From contig CAJMMA010000031.1 in NCBI GenBank assembly GCA_905214435.1, positions 1-22,801 on the forward strand: DNA of 22,801 nt. Reading direction: 5' to 3'. This document shows positions 20,936-22,801 of this stretch, one piece after another. The position numbers and the translations under genes are program-made. Source of the DNA: an uncultured bacterium (GTDB lineage Bacteria; Actinomycetota; Coriobacteriia; Coriobacteriales; Coriobacteriaceae). A model generated the notes under the pieces. It saw nothing but the letters and a program-made list of their open reading frames with translations, was not told where the DNA came from and searched no databases. Position 1 is the stretch's first letter; each line of letters begins with the position of its first letter.

Positions 20936-21127
20936 TTACTGTTCACGCTGCTCGGGATCAGATGCGAGCTTGGGTGCAAAGTAGGGGACGTGGCCCAGGT
21001 AGGGGCAGCTGTCCGAACGCTCTTCGACGACACAGGGGACGTCATTGTAGGTAAGTGAGTCGCACAGGTGGGCGATGGCCTTGGCGGCAGGAGCGACGAG
21101 CATCTTGAGCGGTGCGATAGGCGCCAT
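20936..21127 (-). CDS. Small hypothetical protein, 63 aa
   Basis: Not recognised. The ATG at 21127 has a strong AAAGGAG 7 nt upstream, which supports a real gene and picks this frame over the overlapping one. The N-terminal third is mildly hydrophobic (MAPIAPLKMLVAPAAKAIAH). Three cysteines follow at residues 22, 32 and 41 (LCDS, PCVV, SCPY), with an acidic, polar tail, which might bind a metal. It stands alone on the minus strand, convergent with the second antiporter. Confidence 0.6.
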   Translation of the reverse strand: MAPIAPLKMLVAPAAKAIAHLCDSLTYNDVPCVVEERSDSCPYLGHVPYFAPKLASDPEQREQ

Positions 21128-21210
21128 GGCATCTCCTTTCCTGTATGCGACCCGTGCTTTGGCGCGAATGTATATGCCGCAAGTCTAGCATCCCGCCCAG
21201 GAGAGCTTCA

Positions 21211-21249
21211 AACCACCACAAAGGGGACAGGCACCTTTGTGGTGGTTTT
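21211..21249. terminator. Strong hairpin with GGACAGGCA loop
   Basis: A 14-bp perfect stem (AACCACCACAAAGG with CCTTTGTGGTGGTT) and a 9-nt loop, followed by TTTT. It lies upstream of the 63-aa gene, so it probably ended a transcript of a gene now lost, or belongs to a dispersed repeat. Immediately after it, 21249-21283 repeats GGCGTTTGCCCAGATAA and the GTTATCGCT trailer end seen near the LuxR gene. Confidence 0.7.
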
Positions 21250-21284
21250 GGCGTTTGCCCAGATAATACCTGTTATCGCTCCCA

Positions 21285-21305
21285 GGCAGTCGTTGGGGAC
21301 GTTCT
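21285..21305. repeat. Short dispersed repeat, copy 1
   Basis: GGCAGTCGTTGGGGACG (21285-21301) is exactly repeated in reverse complement at 22701-22717, and TTGGGGACGTTCT recurs at 22666-22678. Confidence 0.7.
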
Positions 21306-21356
21306 AAAACGGTTATAGGTTACTATCCAATAACGCCTCTGAGCTGGGCTACTATA

Positions 21357-21425
21357 AGATTATGGAAAACACTACTGCAAGATTATGGCAAATGATACTG
21401 TCAGATTATGGCGTGTGCTGCTGTA
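21357..21425 (+). repeat. Three 23-bp imperfect direct repeats
   Basis: Units at 21357-21379, 21380-21402 and 21403-21425 each begin AGATTATGG and end with ACTGCA, ACTGTC or GCTGTA. The period is exactly 23 bp, about two helix turns and not a multiple of three, so they look like protein-binding repeats rather than coding repeats. They lie just before the bceB remnant. Confidence 0.7.
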
Positions 21426-21437
21426 GTCGTCGGGGCC

Positions 21438-21494
21438 TGCCTTATGAGCGCCGGCATGGTGCGAGCTGCCACCGCCACCCGCTACAGCGAGTAG
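21438..21494 (+). pseudogene. 3'-end remnant of a BceB-type permease gene
   Basis: Reads CLMSAGMVRAATATRYSE-stop, matching YLMSTGMVRATIATRYSE at the end of the intact bceB (ends 8519). No upstream BceB sequence remains. The matching terminator and repeat block follow, so this is the surviving tail of a duplicated or deleted paralogue. Confidence 0.85.
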
Positions 21495-21818
21495 CAAGCG
21501 GGCAAAACCGCCTCAAAACCAGCGCGAACAACCGCCGCGAAGAGGATCGGACCCCTTTCGCGGCGTTTTTTGCCTATCTGGAGCGCCTCAAAACCAAGTG
21601 AGTAGGCTTTTTTGGATCTGCCGAGCACATCATGACAAGTGCTCAATAAAACCGCAGTTCAGCGCTGTGGCGATTCGGGGTGTGCTCGGTCTCCTGCAAA
21701 AAGTCTACTCACTTGGTTTTGGCTGCTAGAAGACCGCCGTGAGGGAAGGCAACTTTCTCGCGGCGGTTGGCGTTTGCCCAGATAAAACCTGCCAAAATAA
21801 ACCTGTCCCTTTTTGGCA
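21442..21818 (+). repeat. ~375-bp direct repeat, copy 2
   Basis: Collinear with 8471-8846: bceB tail, terminator (21533-21571), 123-bp inverted-repeat element (21594-21716) and trailer to TTTGGCA at about 21818, where the match ends. Similarity is highest from about 21600 onward. No intact gene is seen in 21128-21884. Confidence 0.9.
21594..21716. repeat. Inverted-repeat element, copy 2
   Basis: The outer arms start CCAAGTGAGTAGGCTTTTT and are matched by AAAAAGTCTACTCACTTGG at the end; the inner arms are CCGAGCACATC and GGTGTGCTCGG. Compared with copy 1, one inner T-G becomes C-G and two pairs become wobble, while the fold is kept. Confidence 0.8.
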
Positions 21819-21884
21819 TGCCCCTTTTGGCGTGGCTGATTGCTTTGGGCTGTCTTGGAGAAAGCCCGTGAGGCGGCACACAGG

Positions 21885-22535
21885 CTAATCCTGCGTGTCG
21901 CCTCCGTACATGTAGACGATAAAGCCGTCGCCGGTGTCTTGGCTGTGATCCTCCAGGATGCGCTTCATGTTGAGGTGCTCGTAGAACTGCCAGTCGGAGT
22001 TGCAGTCGCTCATCAGGAAGAACTTGGTGCAGCCGGCTTGGGCGAGCTCGGCGCGTGCAAGGTCAATAAGCGCGCGGCCGAGGCCCTTGCCCTGCCACTC
22101 GGGCACGATGATGATCAGGTTGAGTTGGCCCTGGGCATACTCGTTGCCCGTGGCGGCAAAGCGGTCGGCTGTGGCCTTCTCGCGGCTGTCGCCAAAGAGC
22201 GAGCCCTCGAGCTTGGCGTCGGCGGTCTTCGCCATCTCGGTTGCCTGGGCGAACATCTCGTCGTAGCAGGGTACCCACGTGGGGTTGGTACGCAGCTTGC
22301 CGTCTTCGAAGATGCCGATGCAGCAGGCGGCGATAATGCGGCCCTCGGCCTCGGCGACAAGCGCGATGGGGGAGCGCTGCAGCTGCATGGCAATGTTGAA
22401 GCGCGCGCAGAAATCGGCGGCTTCGACGTCGCCGCGATTGCGTAGCGTGTTGCACCACAGCTGGTTGTAGATGGCGGCGATGCCATCCAGGTCATCGAGC
22501 GTGGCGGCGCGCAGAGTTACGTTGTCAAGGCTCAT
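21885..22535 (-). CDS. GNAT-family N-acetyltransferase
   Basis: Acetyl-CoA-dependent transferase of unknown substrate, 216 aa. The acetyl-CoA loop is clear: IIIVPEWQGKGLGRALIDLA (141-160) with the Q-x-x-G-x-G motif at 148-153, followed by the C-terminal FYEHLNMKRILED strand-helix typical of the fold. The N-terminus (VTLRAATLDDLDGIAAIYNQ) is the usual GNAT opening. An insertion of about 45 residues (85-130) lies between the first half and the CoA loop. AAGGAG precedes the ATG at 22535. The gene stands alone, with the repeat block beyond its 3' end. Confidence 0.9.
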   Translation of the reverse strand: MSLDNVTLRAATLDDLDGIAAIYNQLWCNTLRNRGDVEAADFCARFNIAMQLQRSPIALVAEAEGRIIAACCIGIFEDGKLRTNPTWVPCYDEMFAQATEMAKTADAKLEGSLFGDSREKATADRFAATGNEYAQGQLNLIIIVPEWQGKGLGRALIDLARAELAQAGCTKFFLMSDCNSDWQFYEHLNMKRILEDHSQDTGDGFIVYMYGGDTQD

Positions 22536-22617
22536 GGAGGCTCCTTCCAGGTAGGGTCAGGCCACCTCTGAGTGTGACATGGGCGCACCGCCGCTGCAGC
22601 AACCATTCGGCAGACGA

Positions 22618-22717
22618 GCCCCGATCCCTCGGGGACGGAGGAAAAGGGATCACGAGGATAGTCATTTGGGGACGTTCTTAAACAACTAGTCAAACAAGGG
22701 CGTCCCCAACGACTGCC
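22618..22717. repeat. Cluster of short inverted repeats near the right edge
   Basis: CCCCGA-tccc-TCGGGG lies at about 22618-22633. TTGGGGACG (22666-22674) pairs with CGTCCCCAA (22701-22709), and CGTCCCCAACGACTGCC at 22701-22717 is the reverse complement of the repeat at 21285. Another hairpin, AGCCCG/CGGGCT, is at 22776-22796. No gene is visible from 22536 to the end. Confidence 0.6.
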
Positions 22718-22801
22718 CCAAGGAATGTCCCAGACTGCCGGCAGGAAAGGAACGTCCATTACAGTCGAAATTGTCAGCCCGGGACCGTCTCGGGCTACGA
22801 T

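Noticed and set aside
21357..21425. CRISPR array
   Set aside because: Only three imperfect units, no unique spacers between fixed repeats, and no cas genes.
21362..21601. 79-aa protein starting MENTTARLWQ
   Set aside because: The frame runs through a bceB-tail remnant in another frame and a terminator; no ribosome-binding site.

Overview
The window looks like a chromosomal segment of a gut Coriobacteriia member, most likely Collinsella or a close relative. This is inferred from the high-GC, C-ending codon use of the strongly expressed genes, membrane-anchored LuxR regulators, and short intergenic repeats with GGGACAGG hairpin loops. No rRNA, tRNA, CRISPR array, integrase or transposase gene was seen.

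Layout. 1-795 (-): DeoR-family repressor, cut by the left edge and divergent from a class II ketose-bisphosphate aldolase (1131-1988). 2310-3928 (-): AraC-type regulator followed by a HAD phosphatase. 3954-5394 (-): a small ORF and an unusual NUDIX-Vsr fusion. 5543-8519 (+): BceAB-type ABC exporter with no adjacent two-component system. 8982-13109 (+): a compact, visibly lower-GC unit of three genes, namely a membrane protein with two LuxR-type helix-turn-helix modules, a single-chain ABC transporter with the permease before the ATPase, and a small secreted protein coupled 2 bp downstream. This is the best candidate for an undescribed system. 13431-20870: agmatine deiminase (AgDI) catabolic cluster, with a divergent membrane LuxR regulator resembling AguR in design, putrescine carbamoyltransferase, agmatine/putrescine antiporter, agmatine deiminase and a second paralogous antiporter. 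20936-22535 (-): a 63-aa ORF and a GNAT acetyltransferase.

How they work together. Agmatine would enter by antiport against putrescine. Agmatine deiminase would make N-carbamoylputrescine, and the carbamoyltransferase would split it into putrescine and carbamoyl phosphate. Carbamate kinase, the ATP-forming last step, is not in the window. The gaps between the AgDI genes are long (133, 367 and 545 bp) and full of perfect inverted repeats, suggesting RNA-level control.

Repeats. A block of about 375 bp (the bceB 3' end, its terminator, a 121-bp structured inverted-repeat element and a LuxR-type 3' trailer) occurs at 8.47-8.85 kb and again, same orientation, at 21.44-21.82 kb. It brackets roughly 13 kb holding the lower-GC unit and the AgDI cluster. 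Gene-tail remnants (bceB at 21438-21494, LuxR at 8847-8882) point to past duplication and recombination. All assignments come from reading the sequence; no database search was run.
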